In this document: positions 18,733-27,631 of the stretch, piece by piece
Layout: every line of letters begins with the position of its first letter
Numbering within the stretch: position 1 is the first letter of the stretch
NCBI GenBank assembly: GCA_009668975.1
Contig: SBEG01000009.1
Coordinates: forward strand, 64,182-128,181
DNA: 64,000 nt
Direction: 5' to 3'
Source: Deltaproteobacteria bacterium
GTDB lineage: Bacteria > Desulfobacterota > Desulfuromonadia > Geobacterales > Geobacteraceae
Position numbers and translations under genes: made by a program
Notes under the pieces: generated by a model
Told to the model about the DNA's origin: nothing
The model's database searches: none
Seen by the model: only the letters and a program-made list of their open reading frames with translations

Positions 18733-20553
18733 TTGAGACCTGAACAAGGATCTTCCTTCTGGGGGGGGATCGTCAAATCCATGGGCCTGGTTTTCGGTGA
18801 TATCGGAACCAGCCCTATCTATACACTTACCGTAATTTTCGCCTTAACCAAGCCGACTCCGGAAAATGTATTCGGCATTCTCTCGCTGGTATTCTGGACG
18901 ATGACCATTCTGGTGACGGTTGAGTATGCCTGGCTTGCCATGAGTCTTGGCCGTAAGGGGCAGGGGGGAGAAATTGTCCTCCGGGAAATTCTGATCAGGC
19001 TCCTGAAAAAGGGGCGTATGCTGAGTTTTGCCGGTCTTCTGTCCTTTATCGGTGTGTCCCTGCTTCTTGGTGACGGCGTCATCACACCTGCCATCAGTAT
19101 TATGTCTGCAGTGGAGGGTATGCTGCTCATCCCCGGATTCGGGAATCTCAATCAGGGGATCTTGATCCTTATCGCCATTTCCATTGCCGTCGGCTTGTTC
19201 GTAATGCAGTTCAAGGGTACCGACAAGGTCGCGAGCGTCTTCGGGCCGATCATGGTTGTCTGGTTTGTTACCCTCGCACTGTCCGGTCTGGTATCCCTTA
19301 CGAAAATGCCGGACGTGGTTTTATCGATCAGCCCTCATTACGCTATCCGGTTCTTCCTTGATAACGGTCTGTCGGCGTTCTTCGTTCTGTCCGAGGTCAT
19401 CCTCTGCGCCACCGGGGGGGAGGCTCTCTATGCCGATATGGGCCATCTGGGCAAAAAACCGATTATCAGAGCCTGGTATTTCGTCTTTGCCGCCCTGATG
19501 ATCAATTATCTGGGGCAGGGTTCATTCATTCTGAGGGATCCGACAGCGAAGAATGTGCTGTTCGGCATGGTGCAATCCCAGGCGCCATCGATGTACATCC
19601 CGTTCCTCATCCTGACGATCATGGCCACCATCATCGCTTCCCAGGCGGTCATCAGCGGAGTATTTTCCATTATCTACCAAGGGCTTACCACCCGGCTGCT
19701 GCCGCTGATGAAGATTGATTATACCTCCCACATCATGAAGTCCCAGATCTATATCGGGTTTATCAACTGGACGCTCATGTGTGCGGTAATTTTTATCATG
19801 CTTATTTTTCAGAAATCGGCCAACCTGGCGGCCGCTTACGGCATGGCGGTAACCGGATCTATGACCATCACCAGTTTGATGATGATCATGATCTTTGCCC
19901 AGACCAACAAGAAATGGAAAGTCCCGCTGGCGGTTGCGGTCTGCTGTGTCGATCTCATTTATCTCTCGTCCACGTTCACCAAGCTTCCCCATGGCGCCTA
20001 CTGGTCGATTATCCTGGCGTCGTTTCCGCTTGTTACCATTCTCATCTGGACGAATGGCCAGAAAAACCTCTACCGGGCTTTACGGCCGCTGGATATAGAT
20101 ACCTTCGTGGTAAGCTATGAGCAAATCTACGCCACCGGGCGGATCCTGCCGGGAACCGCCCTGTTTTTCTCCCGCGAATGGAATATTATTCCGCCCTATG
20201 TCATTCATTGCATTATCCGCAGCAACATCGTCTACGAAAGGAATATCCTGATTTCCATTGTCCGGACCGACAATCCGTTCGGGGTGAAAACCGAATTGCG
20301 CCGGGATATTTCCCCCGGACTCGACGCCTTCGAGGTTCGGGCCGGCTACATGGTGGTGCTGGACATCGAAAAGCTCTTGCAGATTAATGGTATTAAGGAG
20401 AAGGTGATTTTCTACGGCATAGAAGACATAAATACCAGGAATCCGGTTTGGAAGATTTTCAGCCTGATCAAAAAATTGACGCCGAACTTTGTCCAGTTCA
20501 ACAAACTTCCCGCCAGTCGCCTGCATGGGGTAGTAACCCGGGTGGAAATGTAA
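18733..20553 (+). CDS. kup: Kup-family low-affinity potassium uptake transporter
   Basis: 606 residues. About 12 membrane helices in the first 440 residues and a soluble C-terminus. The family opening GLVFGDIGTSPIYTL is at residues 17-31, then GQGGEIVLREILIR and LLGDGVITPAISIMSAVEG. TTG at 18733 is preceded by AAAGGAG at about 18716-18722. An ATG at 18781 would start at the edge of the first helix with no ribosome binding site, so TTG is preferred. It is a proton-coupled K+ importer. It is separated from its neighbours by a 533-nt leader and a bidirectional terminator, so it is probably a single-gene unit. Confidence 0.93.
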   Translation: MRPEQGSSFWGGIVKSMGLVFGDIGTSPIYTLTVIFALTKPTPENVFGILSLVFWTMTILVTVEYAWLAMSLGRKGQGGEIVLREILIRLLKKGRMLSFAGLLSFIGVSLLLGDGVITPAISIMSAVEGMLLIPGFGNLNQGILILIAISIAVGLFVMQFKGTDKVASVFGPIMVVWFVTLALSGLVSLTKMPDVVLSISPHYAIRFFLDNGLSAFFVLSEVILCATGGEALYADMGHLGKKPIIRAWYFVFAALMINYLGQGSFILRDPTAKNVLFGMVQSQAPSMYIPFLILTIMATIIASQAVISGVFSIIYQGLTTRLLPLMKIDYTSHIMKSQIYIGFINWTLMCAVIFIMLIFQKSANLAAAYGMAVTGSMTITSLMMIMIFAQTNKKWKVPLAVAVCCVDLIYLSSTFTKLPHGAYWSIILASFPLVTILIWTNGQKNLYRALRPLDIDTFVVSYEQIYATGRILPGTALFFSREWNIIPPYVIHCIIRSNIVYERNILISIVRTDNPFGVKTELRRDISPGLDAFEVRAGYMVVLDIEKLLQINGIKEKVIFYGIEDINTRNPVWKIFSLIKKLTPNFVQFNKLPASRLHGVVTRVEM

Positions 20554-20591
20554 AAAAGGGGCGCAGCCATCCGGCTGCGCCCCTTTTTTTT
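20552..20591. terminator. Bidirectional terminator between kup and the dksA-like gene
   Basis: Arms 20552-20568 and 20573-20589 form a 17-bp perfect stem (AAAAAAGGGGCGCAGCC) with loop ATCC. An A-run sits on one side and a T-run on the other, so it can stop transcripts from both converging genes. Confidence 0.95.
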
Positions 20592-20605
20592 GTTGTATCA
20601 AAAGG

Positions 20606-21025
20606 TTACATGTCGTCTTCGTCAGAAACCGGAATTTCGCTGTAGGTTCTCTCTTCTTCAAAGCGCTTGGTCTGCGCCTGCATTTTTTCGATATCTTCCT
20701 TGCATTTCACGCAGTAGTGGGCGAACGGCACGACCTTGAGTCTGCCGAGCGGAATATCGCAGCCGCACTCTTCACAGATCCCATACTCGCCTTCCTGAAT
20801 CCGCAGGAGAGCCTCATCGATATTCCGCAACTTTTCCCTCTCCCGATCGCTCAGTAGCAGGCCCAATTCCCGATCTCTTTCGCTGGATGCCTGGTCGTAA
20901 ATATCGCCACTCGGATCCCCGCTGGGAAGTTCTGACGTGGATTTTATCGATTTGTTTATTTCTTTCAGCGTCTCCTCTTTCAGCTTCAGGAGAAGTGCTT
21001 TCATTTCATCAGTTCTCTCTACCAT
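20606..21025 (-). CDS. DksA/TraR-family C4 zinc-finger protein
   Basis: 139 residues. An N-terminal coiled-coil hairpin (about residues 1-80) is followed by a four-cysteine zinc finger, CEECGCDIPLGRL then FAHYCVKC (about residues 84-108), and a charged tail. The family inserts its coiled coil into the RNA polymerase secondary channel and, with ppGpp, alters promoter choice. It has the length and arrangement of DksA-type proteins of this group rather than short TraR. Its own promoter lies 46-73 nt upstream (21071-21098) and GAGAGGT precedes the ATG. Confidence 0.88.
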   Translation of the reverse strand: MVERTDEMKALLLKLKEETLKEINKSIKSTSELPSGDPSGDIYDQASSERDRELGLLLSDREREKLRNIDEALLRIQEGEYGICEECGCDIPLGRLKVVPFAHYCVKCKEDIEKMQAQTKRFEEERTYSEIPVSDEDDM

Positions 21026-21070
21026 CTAGACCTCTCAAAAAAATTCTCTTACTGCCAATTAAGATTGGAC

Positions 21071-21098
21071 ATAATAACCTACTTTATTCTGATGTCAA
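21071..21098 (-). promoter_or_regulatory. Sigma-70-type promoter of the dksA-like gene
   Basis: On the minus strand TTGACA (21093-21098), a 16-nt spacer, then TATTAT (21071-21076), ten to eleven of twelve consensus bases. The predicted start is about 40 nt before the ATG. It lies between rimO and the dksA-like gene and so gives the latter independent expression. Confidence 0.7.
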
Positions 21099-21137
21099 GT
21101 GAAAAGCCTTGTTTCATGAGGCCTTGAAAGCAGGATT

Positions 21138-22487
21138 CTATTCCGTTTCAGCGCCACAAATTTCTCCGATGAGATCGTAATCGGAGGAGTCGGTTATTTG
21201 CAGGCGTACGATGTCACCGACGTTGGCGGTGCCGGCGGTAATATAGACCAGTCCGTCGATGTCGGGGGCCTGGCGTGACGAGCGGCCCTTCAGAAGCAGT
21301 TCGGTTTCTTCACTGTACCCTTCCACGATTACCTCTTCGATCATGCCCACCAGTCGCCGGTTTCGCTTGAAGGAGAGCCGGGACTGGGCCTTCATGATCT
21401 TCTTATAGCGTTCCCGTTTGACTCGTTCCGATACCTGGTCTGTCATTTCATTGGCGGGCGTTCCTTCTTCCCGTGAATAGCAGAATACGCCGAGACGGTC
21501 AAACTGAGCTTCCTCGACAAACTGAAGCAGATTTTTAAAATCCTCCTCGGTTTCACCCGGAAAGCCGACGATAAGGGAGGTCCTCAGGGCAATGTCCGGA
21601 ATTTCAGTACGGATCTTTGCCAGCAGGGTGCGGATTTCCTCGGAAGTGCTGCGCCGGTTCATGCGATTGAGGATTGGGTCGCTGATATGCTGGAGGGGAA
21701 TATCAAGGTATTTGCAGACTTTTTCCTCTTCCTTGATCAGCTGGATGAGTCCGTCGGTAATGCCGTTGGGGTAGGCATAGAGCAGGCGTATCCAGCGAAG
21801 ACCCTCGATGGGAACCAATGCCCGGATCAAATCCTCCAGTGTGGGTCGTCCTTCCAGGTCGGCGCCGTAATTGGTGACATCCTGGGCAATGAGATTCAAT
21901 TCGCGCGCGCCGCCCTCCACCAGTCTCCGTGCCTCTTTCACCAGGGCGTCCACCGGACGGGAGCGGTAGGAGCCGCGCAGACTTGGAATAACGCAGTAGG
22001 AACAGCAATTCGAGCAACCCTCAGCGATCTTCAGGTAAGCGGAATACACCGGTGTCGACTTGAGCCGGGGTGAGTCTTCGTCAAAGATGAAGTTGGGATC
22101 ACCGATATAGCGGAGTTGTTCGGAGGTGCCCTTCTTTTCGGCGATGATCTCGGCGATGCGGGGATAATCGCCGGTGCCGATGAAAATATCAACTTCCGGC
22201 AGTTCCCGGCACAGTTCCTCCTGATAACGCTGCGGCAGGCAGCCGGTCACGATGAGCAGCCGGCAGTGGCCGTCATGCTTCCGATCGGCCAGGTCGAGGA
22301 TTGCGTCAACGCTCTCCTGCTTGGCTTCCTTGATGAAGGAACAGGTATTGACGATGATGATATCGGCATCTTTTTCATCGGTGGTGATTTCGTAGCCTTC
22401 CCGGTCGAGAAAGCCGAGCATTATTTCCGCATCCACCAGGTTTTTCGGGCAGCCGAGGCTGACCATACTGATTTTTTCTTTTACCAT
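21138..22487 (-). CDS. rimO: Ribosomal protein S12 methylthiotransferase RimO
   Basis: 449 residues. A radical-SAM enzyme that methylthiolates a conserved aspartate of ribosomal protein S12. The N-terminal MTTase domain opens [18 protein letters not shown] with its first cluster cysteine. The radical-SAM CxxxCxxC is [15 protein letters not shown]-terminal TRAM domain covers about residues 375-440. An in-frame GTG at 22502 would add five residues but has no ribosome binding site, whereas AGAGGTG sits 12 nt before the ATG at 22487. The short family N-terminus also favours the ATG. It lies downstream of yajQ on the same strand, separated by a repeat hairpin. Confidence 0.95.
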   Translation of the reverse strand: MVKEKISMVSLGCPKNLVDAEIMLGFLDREGYEITTDEKDADIIIVNTCSFIKEAKQESVDAILDLADRKHDGHCRLLIVTGCLPQRYQEELCRELPEVDIFIGTGDYPRIAEIIAEKKGTSEQLRYIGDPNFIFDEDSPRLKSTPVYSAYLKIAEGCSNCCSYCVIPSLRGSYRSRPVDALVKEARRLVEGGARELNLIAQDVTNYGADLEGRPTLEDLIRALVPIEGLRWIRLLYAYPNGITDGLIQLIKEEEKVCKYLDIPLQHISDPILNRMNRRSTSEEIRTLLAKIRTEIPDIALRTSLIVGFPGETEEDFKNLLQFVEEAQFDRLGVFCYSREEGTPANEMTDQVSERVKRERYKKIMKAQSRLSFKRNRRLVGMIEEVIVEGYSEETELLLKGRSSRQAPDIDGLVYITAGTANVGDIVRLQITDSSDYDLIGEICGAETE

Positions 22488-22513
22488 GTCGTTCAAATGC
22501 ACCTCTGTAAGCT

Positions 22514-22595
22514 GTGAGGAGTGAGGTGTGAGGGGTGAGGAGAGTGAGGCCTGATCCGGTCTTTAACTCTTCACTCCTTACTCTTCACTCCTCAC
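22514..22595. repeat. GTGAGGAGTGA inverted repeat between yajQ and rimO
   Basis: Outer arms 22514-22524 (GTGAGGAGTGA) and 22585-22595 are exact reverse complements. Between them run further degenerate copies, GTGAGG/GGGTGAGGAG on one side and CACTCCTTACTCTTCACTCC on the other, so the whole 82 nt can fold into a long imperfect stem. Simple GTGAGGAG/CTCCTCAC palindromes of this sort are, as far as I recall, dispersed in Geobacter intergenic regions. Confidence 0.65.
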
Positions 22596-22601
22596 TGAGT
22601 T

Positions 22602-23087
22602 CTATTGTCTGAAATTTATGAACTGCATCTCGATGTCCAGATCCTTGCCCTTCAAAAGTCGAATGATTTCCTGGAGATCATCGATATTTTTTCCGGTTAC
22701 ACGCACCTGGTCATCCTGGATCTGAGCCTGAACTTTCAGTTTCGTTTCCTTGATGACGGCAATGACTTCCTTGCCCTTTTCCTTCGAGATCCCCTGCTGA
22801 ACGGTGATTATCTGCCGGACCATGCCGCCGGAAGCTGCTTCGGCCGTTCCATACTGCAGTGCCTTGACCGAAATACCGCGCTTCAGGAACTTTGACTGGA
22901 GGATATCGATGATTGATTTGAGTCGGAAATCATCATCGGCGAGTATCTTGATGCTCTCTTTTTCCAGCGTGACCTCGCTTTTTGATTTTTTGAAGTCATA
23001 ACGCTGGGCAATTTCCTTGACAGTCTGGTTGACCGCATTATCTACTTCCTGCATTTCGACTTTGGAAACTATATCAAATGACGGCAT
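22602..23087 (-). CDS. yajQ: YajQ family cyclic di-GMP-binding protein
   Basis: 161 residues, the usual size. It begins [20 protein letters not shown] and contains the two ferredoxin-like repeats ([13 protein letters not shown], then [18 protein letters not shown]). YajQ proteins bind nucleotides and nucleic acids; a c-di-GMP-binding role is reported for some members. A longer frame reaches 23264, but AAAGGAGG ahead of the ATG at 23085-23087 settles the start. This adds a further c-di-GMP-linked protein to the window. It is probably co-transcribed with rimO. Confidence 0.94.
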   Translation of the reverse strand: MPSFDIVSKVEMQEVDNAVNQTVKEIAQRYDFKKSKSEVTLEKESIKILADDDFRLKSIIDILQSKFLKRGISVKALQYGTAEAASGGMVRQIITVQQGISKEKGKEVIAVIKETKLKVQAQIQDDQVRVTGKNIDDLQEIIRLLKGKDLDIEMQFINFRQ

Positions 23088-23196
23088 AATGTGCCTCCTT
23101 TCTGAATTGCATTGGAAACCACAGACGGCGCAGCCTTCCGGGACCCTCCTGCGCACGGAATGCTTAACACCTAAAATCAACCCCCCCTTAATCCCC

Positions 23197-23236
23197 CCTT
23201 GACAGGGGGGAAGCCTTACAGTCTCCCCTGTCAAGG
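23197..23236. repeat. CCTTGACAGGGG inverted repeat upstream of yajQ
   Basis: CCTTGACAGGGG at 23197-23208 and its exact complement CCCCTGTCAAGG at 23225-23236, 12 bp with a 16-nt loop, within a C-rich tract (23181-23198). The 220-nt gap holds nothing else. The C-rich tract plus TTGACAGGGG sequence is reminiscent of a dispersed intergenic element. It could also act as a weak terminator for lolA transcripts. Confidence 0.6.
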
Positions 23237-23307
23237 TTTGGAGGGGTTGCCTGCGAAAAAACACCTGTTACAGGGTAGTCGACAGTTCCCGGCTCGATTC
23301 GTACCGA

Positions 23308-24027
23308 TCAGTGGCGTACTATTTCCGTGCCGGCAGGGATTTTGAAATGAAAGAGCGAAGCGGGTAGCCCCCGGTTAACTCTCACCTGGCTGAAATCAAT
23401 GGTTGTTTTGGTGCCCATCTGATCATAGATAACAGAAGTCAGGATCGGAAACGTGTTGCGAATGCTGCCTTTTTTGAGGTACGCCGCAACGTCTTTTGCT
23501 GCAACGGTCAGTTCAAGCTTCGCCAGGTTCTGACTCGGGGTTTTCGGTATGAGTTCGAGAAGGTAGTTTCCCTTTGCATCACGTCCACCCTTTAACGGGG
23601 TGATGGTGAAGTCGCGTGAAATTCTGCCGATGCCTGTCAGGTAATTGAGAGTTATTCCCTGCCCGCCTTCAAAGAGACGTTTCAGATCGCTGATCATCAC
23701 CTGTTTGTTCTCCGGGAGATGGTACCAGACCGTGGAGCCGTCCGACACGATCAGTTGCCGCGGTTTTGTATAGTCGAAACGGAACATGGCCGCGCCTTTG
23801 GGTTTCTTTTTGATGGATAGTGTACCGGCGCCTTTTTGTTCTCTTTTCATCGAAGCGAGATACGTTCGCTGCGAAAAGCTTGCCTGCAGGTCGGTCAGAG
23901 AATTGTAGCTTTGCTCCACCGTTGCAACAACTTCTTTAAGTTGTGCCTCGGCTCGGGCCGGTTGGGCGGATAAAATCGTAAGGGCCGCCGTGCAGCAGAA
24001 AACACTGAAGATTATGAGTCGTTTCAT
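23308..24027 (-). CDS. lolA: Outer-membrane lipoprotein carrier protein LolA
   Basis: 239 residues. Periplasmic chaperone that ferries lipoproteins from LolCDE to the outer membrane. The start is fixed by AAAGGA before the ATG at 24025-24027. The upstream extension to 24156 is discarded. A Sec signal peptide (LIIFSVFCCTAALTILSAQPARA) is followed by the LolA opening SYNSLTDLQASFSQRTY, then GAGTLSIKKKPKGAAMFRFDY and the strand VSDGSTVWYHLPENKQVM. Several lipoproteins in this window (BamD, the cytochrome, the HExxH protein) are potential clients. It lies 141 nt downstream of cheA on the same strand. Confidence 0.9.
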   Translation of the reverse strand: MKRLIIFSVFCCTAALTILSAQPARAEAQLKEVVATVEQSYNSLTDLQASFSQRTYLASMKREQKGAGTLSIKKKPKGAAMFRFDYTKPRQLIVSDGSTVWYHLPENKQVMISDLKRLFEGGQGITLNYLTGIGRISRDFTITPLKGGRDAKGNYLLELIPKTPSQNLAKLELTVAAKDVAAYLKKGSIRNTFPILTSVIYDQMGTKTTIDFSQVRVNRGLPASLFHFKIPAGTEIVRH

Positions 24028-24168
24028 GGGGTTCCTTTCCGGAAAAACGCGGCTGATAGTGACATAACTCGATTTTTGACGCAACTTCTTTCGTTTTTCC
24101 CTGCGCCGCTCGTGCCCTGACGGCAAGCGGGCCAAGTTGAGGGTGAGTCCGGCCATTTTGAGAGCCTG

Positions 24169-25824
24169 TTACAGCAGATTTGCCGGATCTATGATAAAGA
24201 TTACCTGACCGTCTCCAAGAATCGCCCCGCCGAGAAAGCCCTTCATCCGGTTCAAGGGGCTGCCGAACGGTTTTACGAAAACATCCTGTTGGCCCACAAA
24301 GCGGTCCACAACGAGTGCCACGCTGCGTTCGTTCATCTCCACGATAACTGCCGGAACGCTTTCGCCCTTGATTGGGGAGAAAGGGAGGTCAAGCAAGCGG
24401 TGGAGGCTCACCAGGGGAATTTCTTCGTCACCAAGCTGAAAAAACTTTCCCTTGCCGCGACTCCGGATCATTTCCTTCCTCATATCGACAGTACGGAGTA
24501 CCTTGGTCACGGGAAGTCCGACAATTAATTTGGCGCAGGCCACCAGCAGGATCTGGATGATGGAGATGGTCAGCGGCAGCGAAAGGGTGAAGCAACTGCC
24601 CTTCCCCGGTGCGGATTCAATGGCAAGGTTTCCGCCAATCGCCTGAACGGAGGCGCGGACGGCATCCATGCCGACCCCACGTCCGGAAACGTCGGTTATC
24701 TCGGTCGCGGTGGAGAAGCCGGGCAGACAGACCAGCATAAGGGCCTGCTGGGGTGAGAGCTGCGCGGCTGCTTCCGGTGAGAGAAGGCCCTTCTCCAGCG
24801 CGGCAGATACAAGTCGTTGCGGATCCATGCCTTTGCCGTCATCGCGGATGGTGATGAGCACCCGGTCCTTTTCCCGGTGTACATCAATGCTGATGGTTCC
24901 TGCGGGCTTCTTGCCCGCTGCCTTGCGCTCTTCCGGCAATTCCAGTCCGTGGTCCACCGCATTCCGCAACAGGTGGAGCAGGGGGTCGGAGAGCTCCTCG
25001 ACAATGCCCCGGTCCAGCTCGATTTCCTTGCCGGAAACCTCGAAATTGACCTCTTTACCGCTTTTTTTCGCCAAGTCGCGGACCATGCGGGGCAGGCGGT
25101 CCACCGCAGTGGCAAAAGGCATCAGCCGCACCTTCAGCACCTCGTCATGCAGCTCGCGGACCAGGCGGGAAAGATCTGAAATTGATTCGGTCAGCGCAGC
25201 GGCTTTCACATCACGAGATAGGCTGATCATCCGGTTCTTGTGGGTAATCAGTTCGCCGGTGATATTCACCAAGTTGTCAAGTACCTCGGTTCTTACCCTA
25301 ACGTTCTGGGGAGACTCGGGTTTACACCGCACGATTTCCAGTTCCAGGTTTTTTGGCGCGGAGTTATCCAGAGACTGATCGGTGGTTGACTGATCCACAG
25401 ACTCAGTAGTAGCTTCTTTGCCCGGCAGTGGCGTTTCAATGATCTGGGTCGGGGTGTAGCCGGCCAGTCGTTGTACCAGGTCAAGAATGTCGTGCTGGCC
25501 ACTTCCCCCGCCATCAATTTCGCTCAGCATGCGAGAGAGGAGATCACTGCCTTCCAGGAGCAGGTCCGCTACCGTGGATACAAAGTCGATGCTGCCCTTC
25601 CTGACCCGATCCATGAGATCTTCCATTTTATGGGCCAGTTCCGCCATCTCGCCATAGCCCATGGAGGCAGCCATGCCCTTGATGGAGTGGGCCATCCGGA
25701 AAAGGTAATCAATCTGTTCCCGCTCTGCCGGTGCGCCTTCCAGTGCGACAATCGCTTCGTTCATGCCCTGGAGGTGTTCCCGGACTTCGGAAACGAACAG
25801 ATCCTTGTATTGGGACATGTCCAT
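24169..25824 (-). CDS. cheA: Chemotaxis histidine kinase CheA, apparently lacking P2
   Basis: 551 residues, short for CheA (usually 650 or more). The P1/HPt domain has the phosphorylatable His46 in MAHSIKGMAASMGYGEM. Then comes a roughly 70-residue Thr/Ser/Gln-rich linker instead of a P2 domain. P3 dimerisation follows (RVRTEVLDNLVNITGELITH), then P4 ATPase (HLLRNAVDHGLELPEE, IRDDGKGMD, SGRGVGMDAVRA, APGKGSCFTLSLP) and a C-terminal P5 CheW-like domain from about residue 415. P2 is the docking site for CheY/CheB in classical systems, so phosphotransfer may be slower or go to an unusual partner. ATG is at 25822-25824 with GGAGAA upstream. It lies 23 nt after cheW. Confidence 0.93.
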   Translation of the reverse strand: MDMSQYKDLFVSEVREHLQGMNEAIVALEGAPAEREQIDYLFRMAHSIKGMAASMGYGEMAELAHKMEDLMDRVRKGSIDFVSTVADLLLEGSDLLSRMLSEIDGGGSGQHDILDLVQRLAGYTPTQIIETPLPGKEATTESVDQSTTDQSLDNSAPKNLELEIVRCKPESPQNVRVRTEVLDNLVNITGELITHKNRMISLSRDVKAAALTESISDLSRLVRELHDEVLKVRLMPFATAVDRLPRMVRDLAKKSGKEVNFEVSGKEIELDRGIVEELSDPLLHLLRNAVDHGLELPEERKAAGKKPAGTISIDVHREKDRVLITIRDDGKGMDPQRLVSAALEKGLLSPEAAAQLSPQQALMLVCLPGFSTATEITDVSGRGVGMDAVRASVQAIGGNLAIESAPGKGSCFTLSLPLTISIIQILLVACAKLIVGLPVTKVLRTVDMRKEMIRSRGKGKFFQLGDEEIPLVSLHRLLDLPFSPIKGESVPAVIVEMNERSVALVVDRFVGQQDVFVKPFGSPLNRMKGFLGGAILGDGQVIFIIDPANLL

Positions 25825-25847
25825 TTATGCGGTTCTCCCTGCTGGTA

Positions 25848-26324
25848 TCATCCCTTTTCTGCCTTTACCCCAGCGGAACCTTCGTTTTTTCCGCCTCCGG
25901 CGCGTATTTCATCTTCCAGTTCCGCCATCAGCATATCGATTGCCAAGAGCGGGATCTTCTCGGTATTGAACATGATCGATTGGCGGGCATAGGAAACTTC
26001 TTCCTGCTGCTGGATCTGCAGCCCGCGAATGTCGGAGATAATGCGCTCCACCGTGTCTATCCGCAGCGCCAGCGAGCCAATCTTGTGGTCAAGAATAAGA
26101 ATTCTGCCGGAGTTTCCCGGCGGCTCATCGTGGAGGAATGACGCCAGATCCAGTACCGGCAGCGGGTTGCCGTGGAAATTCATGACCCCGAGGAAGGTCT
26201 TCGGCGCTTTTGGTATCGGAAATGTGGGAGGAGTTTCCATGACTTCCGCAAGGTCACTGACGTTCATGGCATAGCGATCGCCGCGCAACGTGAAGATGAG
26301 GAAACGCCTGGCCCGTCCGCTCAT
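25848..26324 (-). CDS. cheW: CheW-like coupling protein
   Basis: 158 residues. A CheW SH3-like fold that connects receptors to Che[24 protein letters not shown] at the start, then [20 protein letters not shown], followed by [16 protein letters not shown] charged Gly/Lys tail of about 20 residues is added. It overlaps the MCP gene by 4 nt and precedes cheA, which fits one receptor-kinase array. No alternative function suggests itself. Confidence 0.92.
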   Translation of the reverse strand: MSGRARRFLIFTLRGDRYAMNVSDLAEVMETPPTFPIPKAPKTFLGVMNFHGNPLPVLDLASFLHDEPPGNSGRILILDHKIGSLALRIDTVERIISDIRGLQIQQQEEVSYARQSIMFNTEKIPLLAIDMLMAELEDEIRAGGGKNEGSAGVKAEKG

Positions 26325-27601
26325 TGGGCAGGCTCCTCCTTCGGGGGAAGGGTAAAGCGTTCAACGCTTTGCAGAAGGCTTTCGGAGAGCGCCGCCAGTT
26401 CCCGGGCGGCCACCGCCATTTCCTGCATGGCTACGGCCTGCTCCTGGGTTGCTGCTGAAACCTGCTCAGTCGAGGCGGCATTGTCTTCCGCTACCTTGGC
26501 AATTTCATCAACGTTCGTGACCATCTGGCCGGCACCGTCTGTCTGCATGGCTGACATGTCGGCAATACTGTTGGTCTTTCGCTCGGTTTCCACCACGGTA
26601 TCCATGATTTCCCGGAAGGAATCCACCGTAATATCGATATTTTTTTTGCCTTCGCCGATATTTTTGGAAATTTCCAGAATCGTGTCCTGGACGCGATGGC
26701 TTTCTTCCCTGATTCCGCTGATCAGTTCAAGAATGTCTTCGGCTGATCTTCCTGCCCCTTCCGAAAGTTTTCGCACTTCTTCCGCAACCACTGCGAAACC
26801 TTTGCCGTACTCTCCTGCGCGAGCCGCTTCAATGGAGGCATTCAGAGCGAGCATGTTTGTCTGCCGGGCGATATCACCGATAAAGTCGGCGATTTTCCCC
26901 ACCCGCTGCAGTTTTGCGTTGAACTCCATGAACTGCCGCCCGCTCTGTTCGACCCGGTCGAAGAAGGACCGCATTTTTTCCAGGAGCTCCTTTGACTGTT
27001 CTCCGCCGCGGCGGGCGGTGAGGCTTGTTTCCCTGGCAGCTCCGGACGCTTCCCGTGCCCTTTTTGCGATCAGCTCGATGGAAATGGCCATTTCGTGAAT
27101 AACCTTGGAACTTTTGCTGACCATTTCTGCCTGATTTTCCGCACCACGGGAAATATGTTCCACCGCAAAGGCGACTTCCTCGGTGGAGGCATTGATTTCC
27201 AGGGCCGTCGATGAAAGGGTCTTGGCCGATTCGGAGACCTTTTCGGAAATTTCCCGGATGCTTCTGACCAGGTCCCGGAGGTGCACCATCATGCGATGGA
27301 TGGAGATGCCCATGTCAACCGTTTCATCGGGAAAGCGGGTTTTGGCGAGTACAACCTCTTTTGTCAAATCTCCCCGGCTGATGGCTTCGGCGGATTCGTT
27401 CAGCCGGGTAATGTTCCTGGTGAAGGTCTTGGAAAAAAACCAGCCGAGGATCAAGCCGATGGTGAGTGCCACGGCGAAGGTCAGAATCTTTGTGCTCTCG
27501 GGTGAATAGCCGAGCAGTTGCACTCCACTGGGAGCGAAAGCAACCGCTGCCACGACAACGACAAATCCGAGAATGAATTTGTAACCGATCGGTATACGCA
27601 T
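26321..27601 (-). CDS. Methyl-accepting chemotaxis protein without a ligand-binding domain
   Basis: 426 residues. Two N-terminal membrane helices (about 9-24 and 38-56) are separated by only a dozen periplasmic residues, then HAMP ([20 protein letters not shown]) and a long cytoplasmic coiled coil. The hairpin tip is the standard signalling motif ([20 protein letters not shown]). It lacks a periplasmic sensor and the C-terminal CheR-docking pentapeptide; it ends with Pro/Glu-rich residues. It may sense membrane state or an intracellular partner, or depend on other receptors. cheR lies directly upstream, 30 nt away. Confidence 0.92.
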   Translation of the reverse strand: MRIPIGYKFILGFVVVVAAVAFAPSGVQLLGYSPESTKILTFAVALTIGLILGWFFSKTFTRNITRLNESAEAISRGDLTKEVVLAKTRFPDETVDMGISIHRMMVHLRDLVRSIREISEKVSESAKTLSSTALEINASTEEVAFAVEHISRGAENQAEMVSKSSKVIHEMAISIELIAKRAREASGAARETSLTARRGGEQSKELLEKMRSFFDRVEQSGRQFMEFNAKLQRVGKIADFIGDIARQTNMLALNASIEAARAGEYGKGFAVVAEEVRKLSEGAGRSAEDILELISGIREESHRVQDTILEISKNIGEGKKNIDITVDSFREIMDTVVETERKTNSIADMSAMQTDGAGQMVTNVDEIAKVAEDNAASTEQVSAATQEQAVAMQEMAVAARELAALSESLLQSVERFTLPPKEEPAQ

Positions 27602-27631
27602 GAAAATCTCCTTTCAGATAGTGTCGTGCGT

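Noticed and set aside
23088..23264. N-terminal extension of yajQ
   Set aside because: The strong AAAGGAGG sits directly before the downstream ATG, and the extension crosses the intergenic inverted repeat.
24668..25378. 236-codon plus-strand frame opposite cheA
   Set aside because: Ser/Arg-rich translation typical of antisense to a GC-rich gene; CheA motifs lie on the other strand.
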